Positions 33,484 to 40,620 of a stretch of DNA of 40,620 nucleotides are shown here, piece after piece (position 1 is the first letter of the stretch; every line of letters starts with the position of its first letter). Under the pieces are notes generated by a model. It ran no database searches and was not told the origin of the DNA. It worked only from the letters and a program-made list of their open reading frames with translations. This DNA is from Deltaproteobacteria bacterium (lineage in GTDB: Bacteria; Desulfobacterota; SM23-61), in the NCBI GenBank assembly GCA_016875165.1, contig VGSF01000036.1, forward strand, positions 1-40,620, in the 5' to 3' direction. Both the position numbers and the translations under genes were made by a program.

Positions 33484-33504
33484 ATTCCGCCAAAAGTCGT
33501 ATTC
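33484..33504 (+). promoter_or_regulatory. Candidate shared operator, copy 3 (before ferredoxin gene)
   Basis: It contains CCGCCAAAAGTCGTATTC. It lies directly after the Crp/Fnr stop codon and 48 nt before the ferredoxin start, in the same orientation to its gene as the other two copies. Confidence 0.58.
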
Positions 33505-33552
33505 GGAAAACATTCGCTCGATTACATTGGTTCCGGAGGCGCATAAAAAAAG

Positions 33553-33774
33553 GTGGTCAAAGTGGGAACGGCCTTTCTAGATATAGATTCCGAAAAATGC
33601 GTGGGTTGCGGCGACTGCGTGGAAAAGTGCCCCACCGACGCAGTGGAATTGGTGGAAGGCAAAGCGACCATCGTAAGGCCCGAGGACTGCTCCTTTTGCA
33701 CCGACTGCGAGTCCATCTGCTTTTACAAGGCCATCCGGTGCCCCTTTGAAATTATCTTGGCCGAGGAAAAATAA
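33553..33774 (+). CDS. Small 2[4Fe-4S] ferredoxin
   Basis: A 73-aa ferredoxin with two complete cluster motifs: C16-x2-C19-x2-C22-x3-C26-P (KCVGCGDCVEKCP) and C46-x2-C49-x2-C52-x3-C56 (DCSFCTDCESIC), plus an extra Cys63. It could carry electrons to or from the nearby CO dehydrogenase, in place of the larger CooF (inference from position and shared motif). The first GTG (33553) has GGAGG 12 nt upstream; the GTG at 33562 follows AGGTGG by 5 nt and is an equally good start. Confidence 0.88.
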   Translation: MVKVGTAFLDIDSEKCVGCGDCVEKCPTDAVELVEGKATIVRPEDCSFCTDCESICFYKAIRCPFEIILAEEK

Positions 33775-34012
33775 AAAAATCTAATTCAGGGTCAGGTTGC
33801 CCTGTCTATCAAAGGCTATCGGTCGTGGGCCGCCCAGGATTTTCAGCTGGAGAAGTTTCCCGGTTTCCGTCAGCCAAGACGCCGGCTTTCTGAAAAAGAA
33901 AATTGCCCGCGAGCCTTACCCCCTTTCCGGGACAAAAGGTCAAACTCTTTCTTGGCTGCAAACCCTAGCCTGGAAGGATCGCCGCGGCGACGCCTAGATT
34001 TTTTCACAGCTT

Positions 34013-34080
34013 CCCTTTTTCAAAGGGGGGGGAATCCCGCCTTTGGCGGGACTAATCTCCTCCCTTTATTAAAGGGAGGG
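34013..34080. repeat. Cluster of three small palindromes
   Basis: Three hairpins follow each other: CCCTTTTTCAAAGGG, then ATCCCGCCTTTGGCGGGA (34034-34051, same family as 611-629), then CCTCCCTTTATTAAAGGGAGG. They lie in the gap after the ferredoxin gene and may end transcription or be extragenic palindromes. The rest of 33775-34012 shows nothing recognisable. Confidence 0.5.
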
Positions 34081-34096
34081 TGGGAGGGATTTTAAA

Positions 34097-34204
34097 ATGG
34101 CTAAACAAGTACGGTTTTTTAATTGTAAAGTCTCCGGGAAATGTAGTAAGGAGGTTCAGGATTGGACTCTCGGCGTACAAAAGGGTGAGATCTCGTTTAG
34201 TTAA
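34097..34204 (+). CDS. Possible 35-residue protein
   Basis: ATG at 34097 has a good GGGAGGG ribosome site about 7 nt upstream. The product reads MAKQVRFFNCKVSGKCSKEV, then QDWTLGVQKGEISFS, with two cysteines. No family is recognised. It is short enough to be chance; the ribosome site is part of a palindromic repeat. Confidence 0.25.
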   Translation: MAKQVRFFNCKVSGKCSKEVQDWTLGVQKGEISFS

Positions 34205-34263
34205 CATTCCGATTCATTTCCGAGGGAAGAAGGAAGTGGATCTTTTGTAAATACGAGGGAAAG

Positions 34264-34767
34264 ATGGGATTTATAATCAACAAAATGAATCGTGACGACT
34301 GGGAACAAGTACGGGCTATCTACCTCGACGGGATGGCCACGGGACACGCGACCTTCGAGGCCGAAGCCCCGGATTGGCAGGCATGGGATTCAGCCCATCT
34401 GGACGAGCCTCGATTGGCAGCCCGGGTCGGAAACGATGTTGCCGGATGGGCCGCCCTGAGACGGTTTTCGCCCCGTTCTGTCTATTCCGGAGTGGCGGAA
34501 GTAAGTATCTACGTAGGCGCAGGATATAGGGGGCAAGGCATTGGGTCTGCGCTCCTTGCCGCGCTCATCGATGCTTCGGAGCAAGCGGGAATCTGGACCC
34601 TCCAGGCCGGCATCTTTCCGGAAAACATTCTTAGCATAAATTTACACAAGAAGCATGGGTTCAGGGTTTTGGGAATAAGGGAAAAAATCGGGAAGATGAC
34701 CTTCGGGGAACTTGCCGGGACCTGGAGAGACGTCGTCCTGATGGAAAGGCGAAGCAAAATTGTGTGA
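34264..34767 (+). CDS. GNAT acetyltransferase, phosphinothricin/ArsN1-like
   Basis: A 167-aa acetyl-CoA-dependent N-acetyltransferase. The acetyl-CoA site is YRGQGIGSALL (about residues 88-98). Typical of the PAT/ArsN1/YncA subgroup are GHATFEAEAPDW near the N-terminus, EVSIYVGAGYRG, the stretch IWTLQAGIFPENILSINLHK, and the end REKIGKMTF...TWRDVVLMERRS. Substrates in the subgroup include phosphinothricin, arsinothricin and methionine sulfone or sulfoximine; which applies here is unknown. It is a single gene convergent with the thiolase gene. Confidence 0.88.
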   Translation: MGFIINKMNRDDWEQVRAIYLDGMATGHATFEAEAPDWQAWDSAHLDEPRLAARVGNDVAGWAALRRFSPRSVYSGVAEVSIYVGAGYRGQGIGSALLAALIDASEQAGIWTLQAGIFPENILSINLHKKHGFRVLGIREKIGKMTFGELAGTWRDVVLMERRSKIV

Positions 34768-34769
34768 TC

Positions 34770-34801
34770 CAGGGGTCCGCTTTTTTACCCTGGGACCCCT
34801 G
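34770..34801. terminator. Hairpin between convergent genes
   Basis: CAGGGGTCC (34770-34778) pairs perfectly with GGACCCCTG (34793-34801) around a 14-nt loop. It lies between the GNAT and thiolase 3' ends and could act in both directions, although no clear U-tract follows. Confidence 0.4.
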
Positions 34802-34844
34802 AATCCTCGATCACGCCGAAGGCGCGACTTGAACTCCTTTTTTC

Positions 34845-36032
34845 TCAGTAGGCTGGTTCGCGCTCAAAGACCCCGGCCGCGCCCATGCCAAAACCAATGC
34901 ACATGGATACAACTCCATAGCGGGCCTGGCGGCGGTTCATTTCGTGCAGCAGTGTGGTGGTAAGACGAGCCCCGCTGTTGCCCAGGGCATGACCCAGGGC
35001 AATGGCTCCGCCATTTACGTTGACCCTGTCCATGTTCAAGCCCAGGTTGCGGCAAACATAAAGGGCCTGAGAGGCGAAGGCCTCGTTCAATTCAAAAAGA
35101 TTGATTTGATCCAGGCTCAAACCGGCGAATTTCAGGGCCCTGGGAATGGCCTCCACCGGGCCGATGCCCATCAACTCCGGGGGAACGCCAGCCACGGCAA
35201 AAGACCTGAAAGTGGCCATGGGCTTAAGGCCAAGCGACTTTGCTTTTTCCCTGGACAGGAGAACCACGGCCGAAGCGCCGTCATTCAACGGGGAGGAGTT
35301 TCCCGGGGTTACTGTGCCTGTTGCCGAAAAAGCGGGTCTCAGCTTGGCCAGGGCATCCATCGAGGTGTCGGGGCGCACCCCTTCATCAGTGTCGAATACG
35401 AATTCCCGGAAAGCCACTTTCCCATCCTCGGAAACTTCCTGGGTCTTCACTTTGATGGGCAGGATTTCTTCCTTGAACCTGCCTTCTTTAATCGCCGCTG
35501 CCGCCTTTTGGTGGCTTCTCAAAGCAAAAGCATCCTGGTCCTCCCGGCTGATCCCGAACTTCCGGGCCACATTCTCGGCAGTCACTCCCATAGCCGTGTA
35601 ACCTTCCGGGTAGGTTTCGATGAGCTTGAGGTTGGGCACGGTCTTGTTCCCGCCCATCGGAACCATGGACATTGATTCCACCCCCCCGGCGATGATCACA
35701 TCGGCAAAACCGCACATGATGTGTTCGGCTCCTATGGCAATAGCCTGGAGTCCGGAGGAGCAGAAACGGTTAATGGTTTGGCCGGGCACCGTGTAAGGGA
35801 GGCCGGCAATGTAACAAATCAGGCGGGCCACGTTCAGCCCCTGTTCCGCTTCGGGGAAGCTGCAGCCGATGACCAGGTCGTCCACCTCTTCGGGCTTTAC
35901 ACCCGGGGCCCGGTTCAAGGCTTCCCTTACCACCCAGCCGGCCAGATCATCCGGGCGGGTATTGCGCAGGCTGCCGCGCGGGGCGCGGCCCACTGCAGTG
36001 CGAACCGCAGAAACGATAACGGCTTCTCTCAT
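34845..36032 (-). CDS. fadA: Acetyl-CoA acyltransferase (thiolase)
   Basis: Final step of fatty-acid beta-oxidation: thiolytic cleavage of 3-ketoacyl-CoA. The active-site Cys91 is in [10 protein letters not shown], His348 in [17 protein letters not shown], and Cys378 in [11 protein letters not shown]. The N-terminus [16 protein letters not shown] is typical. Length is 395 aa. It lies 12 nt downstream of the fadN-type gene, so the two are co-transcribed and probably form the trifunctional oxidation pair. It could also work in the biosynthetic direction, but context favours degradation. Confidence 0.94.
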   Translation of the reverse strand: MREAVIVSAVRTAVGRAPRGSLRNTRPDDLAGWVVREALNRAPGVKPEEVDDLVIGCSFPEAEQGLNVARLICYIAGLPYTVPGQTINRFCSSGLQAIAIGAEHIMCGFADVIIAGGVESMSMVPMGGNKTVPNLKLIETYPEGYTAMGVTAENVARKFGISREDQDAFALRSHQKAAAAIKEGRFKEEILPIKVKTQEVSEDGKVAFREFVFDTDEGVRPDTSMDALAKLRPAFSATGTVTPGNSSPLNDGASAVVLLSREKAKSLGLKPMATFRSFAVAGVPPELMGIGPVEAIPRALKFAGLSLDQINLFELNEAFASQALYVCRNLGLNMDRVNVNGGAIALGHALGNSGARLTTTLLHEMNRRQARYGVVSMCIGFGMGAAGVFEREPAY

Positions 36033-36044
36033 GGTCTCCTCCTT

Positions 36045-38450
36045 TTAATTCCTCAGGGGCTTGTTGGTTTTAAGCATGTGGGAAATCCGGTCCTGGGTTT
36101 TCTTTTCGCCGCAAAGACTTAAGAATGCCTCCCGCTCGATGTCCAACATGCGCTGTTCCGTGACCAGAGCCCCGCTCAATACGTCCCCGCCGGTTAAGAT
36201 GTAGGCCAGCTTGCCGGCGATGAACTCGTCATACTCGGAAATAAACCCGCCCTGGCGCATGGTGTTGGCCATATACTTGATAGCTGCGCGCCCTCCGTCC
36301 CCGGCCACGGGGATAAGTCTTGGTCGGGGCGGGCGGAATCCTTCCTTAACCATGGCCAGAACGGTCTGCTTGGCGTCATAAAGCAGATGATCAACGTTGG
36401 CCGTAATCTTATCCGTAGAGCGCAGGAACCCTAATTTTCTGGCTTCCTCGGCGCTGGTGGCAACTTTGGCCATGGCAATGTTCTCGAAGGCTTTGCGCAG
36501 GAAAGGCAGGAGGTCCGGAGTTACGCCGTCGGGAATCCCCTCGATGCAGCGGAGGTAAACTTCCTTGTTTCCTCCGGCGCCCGGCAGAAGCCCCACGCCG
36601 ATCTCCACCTGGCCCATGTACGTTTCCAGGGCTGCCCGGATGCGGTGGCTGGCCAGACAGACCTCGCAGCCCCCGCCCAGGGCCATACCGTGGGGAGCGG
36701 CTACAATTGGTTTCTCGAAATACTTCATGGCCATGGTGGCATCCTGGAAAGCCTTGATGGCCGCTTCGATGCCCGCCCAGTTGGACTTCACGATCTCCCC
36801 CACGAGCATGAGCAGGTTGGCGCCCACAGAGTAATTCTGGGCGTGATTGCCGATCACCATTCCCAGAAAATCCTTCTCCACGATCTTTAAGGACTCGAGG
36901 ATCATCTCAATGATCTCCTGGCCGATGGCGTTCATATAAGTGTGGAACTCCAGGCAGGCCACTCCATCCCCCATGTCTATCAGACTGGCTCCGGCATTGG
37001 ACTTGACCAGCTTGTTTCTCTCTTTGAGGGATGGCAGGAGAATGACTTCGGGCTTTTCCTCAACTTTTTTGTAATCTTCGGTTTTTAAATCAAAGAAGAA
37101 AAGCTCCCCGTTCTTTTTCAGGTAAAAGCTCTTTTTTTTCTGAGCCAGGAGCTTCTCCACCAGGGGCGGAATGACCTTGCCCTCTTTCCTCATCCGTTCT
37201 ACCGATTCCTCGACGCCGATGGCGTCCCAGGACTCGAAGGGCCCGGCTTCATAGTTGAAGCCCCACTTGGCGGCATTGTCGATATTGTAAATATCATCGG
37301 CGATCTCCGGAATCCGCCCGGCCGTATAAAGCAGGGAATCCCGGGTGATTTTCCAGGCGAGCTGGCCGGCCCGGTCCTCGGCGTAGATCAGGGCCTTGGC
37401 CTTGTTGGCCGCGCCGACCGCTGCCTTGACCGCATCCAGCGAGGGAAGTTTGACTTTTTGCGCAGGACGGTACTCCATGGTTTTATAATCCAGCACTAAC
37501 TTCTCTTTCCCGGCCTCTGACTTGATCCGTTTGTAAAAGCCCTGGCCAGTCTTGTTGCCGAGCCAGTTATTCTCGATCATCTTCTTAACAAAATCGGGAA
37601 CCTTGAAGACTTCCCGCATCTCATCATTGGCGGCGTTTTCATACAGATTCTTGGCCACATGGGCAAAGGTGTCCAGGCCCACCAGATCCGTAGTCCCGAA
37701 AGCAGCGCTTTTGGGGCGCCCCATAGCCTGGCCCGTTATGGCGTCCACCTCTTCGATGGTGTAGCCTTCTTCGACCATGATCCTCATCAAATTGAGCATG
37801 CCGAATATGCCGATGCGGTTGGCGATGAAGTTGGGGGTGTCTTTGGCGTACACGATCCCCTTACCTAACACCCGCTCTCCAAAATAAGCGATGAATTTGA
37901 CCACCTCGGGTAAGGTCTCTGGAATAGGGATGATTTCCAGAAGCTTCATGTACCGCGGCGGGTTGAAAAAATGGGTGCCCAGAAAATGCTCCCGGAATTC
38001 CAGGTCCATACCTTTGCAGATGTCCGCTATGGGGATGCCCGAGGTGTTAGAGCTGACGATAGTTCCGGGCCGGCGCACCGCCGCCACTTTTTTGAAAAGA
38101 TCCTGTTTGATCTGCAGGTTTTCGATTACCACCTCTATGATCCAATCCACCTCCGCCAAACGGGAAAGATGATCTGCAAAATTTCCCACCTCGATCATAC
38201 TGGCGAACTCGGGAACGGCCAGGGCCGCGGGACGCGCCCGGAGCAAGTTCTGCTTGCCCGTGGCGGCAAAGCGATTGCGCACCGCCGCATCCTTGAGCGA
38301 AAGTCCCTTCTTCTCCTCCTCCGGCGATAGTTTGTTTGGAACGATGTCCAGCATGATGGAAGGAATGCTAACGTTGGCCAAGTGGGCGGCAATGGTTGCT
38401 CCCATCACGCCAGCTCCCAGCACTGCTGCTTTCTTGATATTCTTTTCCAT
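36045..38450 (-). CDS. fadN: 3-hydroxyacyl-CoA dehydrogenase / enoyl-CoA hydratase fusion (FadN type)
   Basis: An 801-aa bifunctional beta-oxidation enzyme. The dehydrogenase comes first: NAD-binding GAGVMGATIAAHLA near residue 11, the SNTSGIPI region, and catalytic-type GTHFFNPPRYMKLLEIIP. The C-terminal 3HCDH repeats follow, with the KTGQGFYKR segment near 330. The enoyl-CoA hydratase/isomerase domain lies in the last ~330 residues, with PHGMALGGGCEVCLASHRIR and VEIGVGLLPGAGG. This order is that of Bacillus FadN, the reverse of E. coli FadB. ATG at 38450 has GGAGG 4 nt upstream; an earlier ATG at 38510 would add 20 atypical residues. Operon: marR, fadN, fadA. Confidence 0.94.
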   Translation of the reverse strand: MEKNIKKAAVLGAGVMGATIAAHLANVSIPSIMLDIVPNKLSPEEEKKGLSLKDAAVRNRFAATGKQNLLRARPAALAVPEFASMIEVGNFADHLSRLAEVDWIIEVVIENLQIKQDLFKKVAAVRRPGTIVSSNTSGIPIADICKGMDLEFREHFLGTHFFNPPRYMKLLEIIPIPETLPEVVKFIAYFGERVLGKGIVYAKDTPNFIANRIGIFGMLNLMRIMVEEGYTIEEVDAITGQAMGRPKSAAFGTTDLVGLDTFAHVAKNLYENAANDEMREVFKVPDFVKKMIENNWLGNKTGQGFYKRIKSEAGKEKLVLDYKTMEYRPAQKVKLPSLDAVKAAVGAANKAKALIYAEDRAGQLAWKITRDSLLYTAGRIPEIADDIYNIDNAAKWGFNYEAGPFESWDAIGVEESVERMRKEGKVIPPLVEKLLAQKKKSFYLKKNGELFFFDLKTEDYKKVEEKPEVILLPSLKERNKLVKSNAGASLIDMGDGVACLEFHTYMNAIGQEIIEMILESLKIVEKDFLGMVIGNHAQNYSVGANLLMLVGEIVKSNWAGIEAAIKAFQDATMAMKYFEKPIVAAPHGMALGGGCEVCLASHRIRAALETYMGQVEIGVGLLPGAGGNKEVYLRCIEGIPDGVTPDLLPFLRKAFENIAMAKVATSAEEARKLGFLRSTDKITANVDHLLYDAKQTVLAMVKEGFRPPRPRLIPVAGDGGRAAIKYMANTMRQGGFISEYDEFIAGKLAYILTGGDVLSGALVTEQRMLDIEREAFLSLCGEKKTQDRISHMLKTNKPLRN

Positions 38451-38556
38451 GCATCCTCCAATCTGAAAGGGAGCGTCCTTACCCTTCCTATGTGTATCTT
38501 GTATTACCAACTTTTAAAAAAAGTTCCGCCGCAGAGCAAAAAAAATGAAGTTTTTC

Positions 38557-39003
38557 TTATTCACCTCCTCTTCCTAACTCGGCGTTTTGGACAAGTTGTT
38601 TACATATCTCGATGGATTTCTGCAAATCTTTTTCAGGAATTCCTTGGGTCAAAAGGCGGTAAGCTCGGCTGGACACCTGATCCAGCTTCTCCTCCAAATC
38701 TTTTCCCCGCGCTGTGAGACATATTTTAAAAGCCCGCCGGTCTGTAGGATGATCTTCCCGGCGAAGAAGGCCGGCTCCTTCCATGCGGTCGATCAGACTG
38801 GTCATGGTTGATTTTTCCAACTGGACTTTCTCTCCCAGCTCGCTGATACTCAGGCCGTCGTTTTCCCACAGTGTCTGGAGAACGGCGAAATAGGCCACGG
38901 AAATGTCCGGAAGGCCGTTTTCCCTAAGTATTCGATTCACAAAATTGTTCATTGCCCAGGCTGCTCTGGAAAGGAGAAAACCCACTTGATATTCCATCTT
39001 CAT
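38557..39003 (-). CDS. MarR-family transcription regulator
   Basis: A 148-aa winged-helix regulator. The DNA-binding part is LSISELGEKVQLEKSTMTSL with IDRMEGAGLLRREDHPTDRR, where D-x-R in the wing is the usual minor-groove contact. Flanking helices form the dimer. It lies 106 nt upstream of fadN on the same strand and probably represses the beta-oxidation operon in response to an acyl-CoA or related ligand (inference). I did not find a convincing operator palindrome in the 39004-39080 region. Confidence 0.9.
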   Translation of the reverse strand: MKMEYQVGFLLSRAAWAMNNFVNRILRENGLPDISVAYFAVLQTLWENDGLSISELGEKVQLEKSTMTSLIDRMEGAGLLRREDHPTDRRAFKICLTARGKDLEEKLDQVSSRAYRLLTQGIPEKDLQKSIEICKQLVQNAELGRGGE

Positions 39004-39256
39004 TAATTTGTCCTCTTCGTAATGTTCACCAGGGAAGTATTCCTAGAAAAGTTCGAAAGCATACTATATGAAACAAAACTAATTGTCAAGCGATTTGTTG
39101 TCTTGCCACCCCCAGTTTTTAGTTAGGCCCAGGCTCTGGCCCATGGGCGCTTCGCTCGGAATAATAAGGCGATAGTCCTTCCATAAATTTACTCTTGACT
39201 CTTCATTTCCATGGCCCATAATGCTCTTAGGGGGGAATGAATAGAAGGGAGAAATA

Positions 39257-40510
39257 ATGCGCAAAACCAAGATCGTTTGTACCATCGGGCCGGCCAGCCA
39301 ATCCGAGGAAGTTATCAAGCGCTTGATCCATAAGGGTATGAATGTTGCCCGCCTGAATTTTTCCCACGGCTCTCAGGAAAGCCATGGTCGAGCATACGCC
39401 CTCCTTAGAAAATTATCCGAAAGTCTGGGGAAATCCCTGGCCATTCTCCAGGACCTCCAGGGACCTAAAATGCGTATCGGCCCCCTTATCAATGGACGGG
39501 CCATGCTCAAGAAGGGCGCCCCCTTCATTCTGACAACCCAAAAAATCGCCGGAACAGAGCAGCGCGCCAATACCACATATCATCGTTTGCCTAAGGACGT
39601 GAAGCCTGACGATACAGTTTTACTCGGCGATGGCTACCTTAGGCTGCGGGTGAAAAGAGTGAAGGGAACGGAGGTCATCACAGAAGTCGTCGAAGGCGGC
39701 ATATTGAAGGACCACATGGGCCTTAACCTCCCCGGAACGAACCTTTCTGCCCCATCCCTTACCCCCAAAGATCTGAAAGATCTGGCTTTCGGCCTGTCCC
39801 TGGGGGTGGATTACGTGGGAATGTCTTTCGTCAGGAAGGCCCAAGACATCCAGCGCATAAAAAGAGCCATGGGCCGCCTTGGAAGAGAAGTCCCGGTGAT
39901 CGCCAAGCTGGAGCGGCCTGAAGCCATCTTAAACCTCGGGGAAATTCTGAAAGCTGCCGAGGGGGTGATGGTCGCCCGCGGGGATCTGGGAGTGGAAATG
40001 CCCTTAGCCCAGGTTCCCATTCTCCAGAAAGAAATCATCAAACAGGCCAACCAGCAGGGACGCTTGGTGATCACGGCCACCCAGATGCTGGAATCCATGA
40101 TCGAACATCAGCGGCCTACCCGGGCGGAAGCCTCGGATGTGGCCAACGCCATATTCGACGGAACCGATGCCGTAATGCTTTCGGCCGAGACCGCTGTTGG
40201 CAAATACCCCGAAGGAGCCGCGGCCATGATGGCCGAGATCGCCTCCATAGCGGAATCTTCTCACCTCTCGGTCAGGCCGGAGATTTTGCCGGCCTCAAAG
40301 AAAGATTCCATTCCGGATGCGGTTGCTCAAGCCGCTGTTCAGGCTGCCGAACGTCTGCCAGCCCGGGTAATCGTGGCCTTCACCCAATCCGGAACCACGG
40401 CCCTTTTCGTCTCCAAATATCGTCCATCCACACCCATTATCGCTTTTACCCCCCACGAAGAGGTATGCCGGCGTATGAGTTTATACTGGGGAGCACGGGT
40501 GTCCAATTAA
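39257..40510 (+). CDS. pyk: Pyruvate kinase, C-terminally short
   Basis: Glycolytic enzyme making pyruvate and ATP from phosphoenolpyruvate. The N-terminus is RKTKIVCTIGPASQSEEVIK and VARLNFSHGSQE. Catalytic Lys is in VIAKLERPEAI, the metal/substrate motif in MVARGDLGVEMPL, and the signature ATQMLESMIEHQRPTRAEAS with NAIFDGTDAVMLSAETAVGK. At 417 aa it is about 55 residues shorter than usual: the frame stops at LYWGARVSN, where relatives continue through the last part of the C-terminal regulatory domain. No continuation is found in the other two frames up to 40620. The catalytic A/B domains are complete. Confidence 0.92.
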   Translation: MRKTKIVCTIGPASQSEEVIKRLIHKGMNVARLNFSHGSQESHGRAYALLRKLSESLGKSLAILQDLQGPKMRIGPLINGRAMLKKGAPFILTTQKIAGTEQRANTTYHRLPKDVKPDDTVLLGDGYLRLRVKRVKGTEVITEVVEGGILKDHMGLNLPGTNLSAPSLTPKDLKDLAFGLSLGVDYVGMSFVRKAQDIQRIKRAMGRLGREVPVIAKLERPEAILNLGEILKAAEGVMVARGDLGVEMPLAQVPILQKEIIKQANQQGRLVITATQMLESMIEHQRPTRAEASDVANAIFDGTDAVMLSAETAVGKYPEGAAAMMAEIASIAESSHLSVRPEILPASKKDSIPDAVAQAAVQAAERLPARVIVAFTQSGTTALFVSKYRPSTPIIAFTPHEEVCRRMSLYWGARVSN

Positions 40511-40620
40511 TAATCGAATAAAGTCAATTGGTTGTCTGGCATGGTGATCAGTTTTGTGCATTTTGGTGGTACGAGTGCCGATAAAATGGGCTTTTTCTCG
40601 AAAAGTGAGACACTCAAAAT

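Noticed and set aside
33797..33997. 66-codon frame after the ferredoxin gene
   Set aside because: No ribosome site and no recognisable family; it lies in a spacer rich in palindromes.

Overview
The window looks like a chromosomal segment of an anaerobic Gram-negative bacterium of the deltaproteobacterial type (Desulfobacterota or Syntrophia-like). The evidence is an outer-membrane lipoprotein carrier (LolA), a Ni-Fe carbon monoxide dehydrogenase, a hybrid cluster protein under an HcpR-like Crp/Fnr regulator, a TAXI-type TRAP transporter, fatty-acid beta-oxidation genes, and many short dispersed palindromic repeats. The taxonomic call is an inference from gene content; there is no rRNA in the window.

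Layout. 1-2.4 kb: two tRNA-Ser genes (GCU and UGA) next to serS, all on the minus strand. 2.4-4.5 kb: palindromic repeats, a dedA-lapA pair, and a 311-bp MITE-like element with a target-site duplication. 4.6-8.1 kb: oligopeptide ABC transporter (two permeases and a binding protein, no ATPases). 8.2-13.3 kb: housekeeping run plsC-ftsK-lolA-rimO. 13.5-16.5 kb: TAXI-TRAP transporter. 16.9-18.1 kb: MFS transporter. 18.4-22.8 kb: a decayed accessory region with an integron-integrase-like fragment, a broken toxin-antitoxin pair, an alpha/beta hydrolase, a frameshifted DUF4143 ATPase remnant, and a DUF2442/DUF4160 pair followed by an attC-like site.

22.9-33.8 kb is the most interesting region. An HcpR-like regulator diverges from hcp; each gene has its own TTGAC-N4-GTCAA palindrome, and a dispersed repeat lies between the two sites. 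Downstream are an HD/zinc-ribbon protein, an iron-sulfur protein, two hemerythrins and a truncated NifU-like peptide. Facing them are a DUF438/hemerythrin/PAS protein, the CO dehydrogenase cooS with a second NifU-like mini-ORF directly upstream, a second Crp/Fnr regulator and a small 2[4Fe-4S] ferredoxin. A motif with core CAAAAGTCGTAT lies about 50-70 bp before three transcription units (both NifU-like mini-ORFs and the ferredoxin), always in the same orientation to the gene. This suggests a second regulon. Together the genes look like a redox/diatomic-gas module (NO or hydroxylamine, O2, CO) built on Fe-S and diiron proteins.

34.3-40.5 kb: a GNAT acetyltransferase, a marR-fadN-fadA-type beta-oxidation operon, and a pyruvate kinase that lacks the end of its C-terminal domain. 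Several repeat families (CTCGTAAAAAGTC-ended elements, CCGCAGAG repeats, ATCCCGCC palindromes) run through the intergenic spaces.
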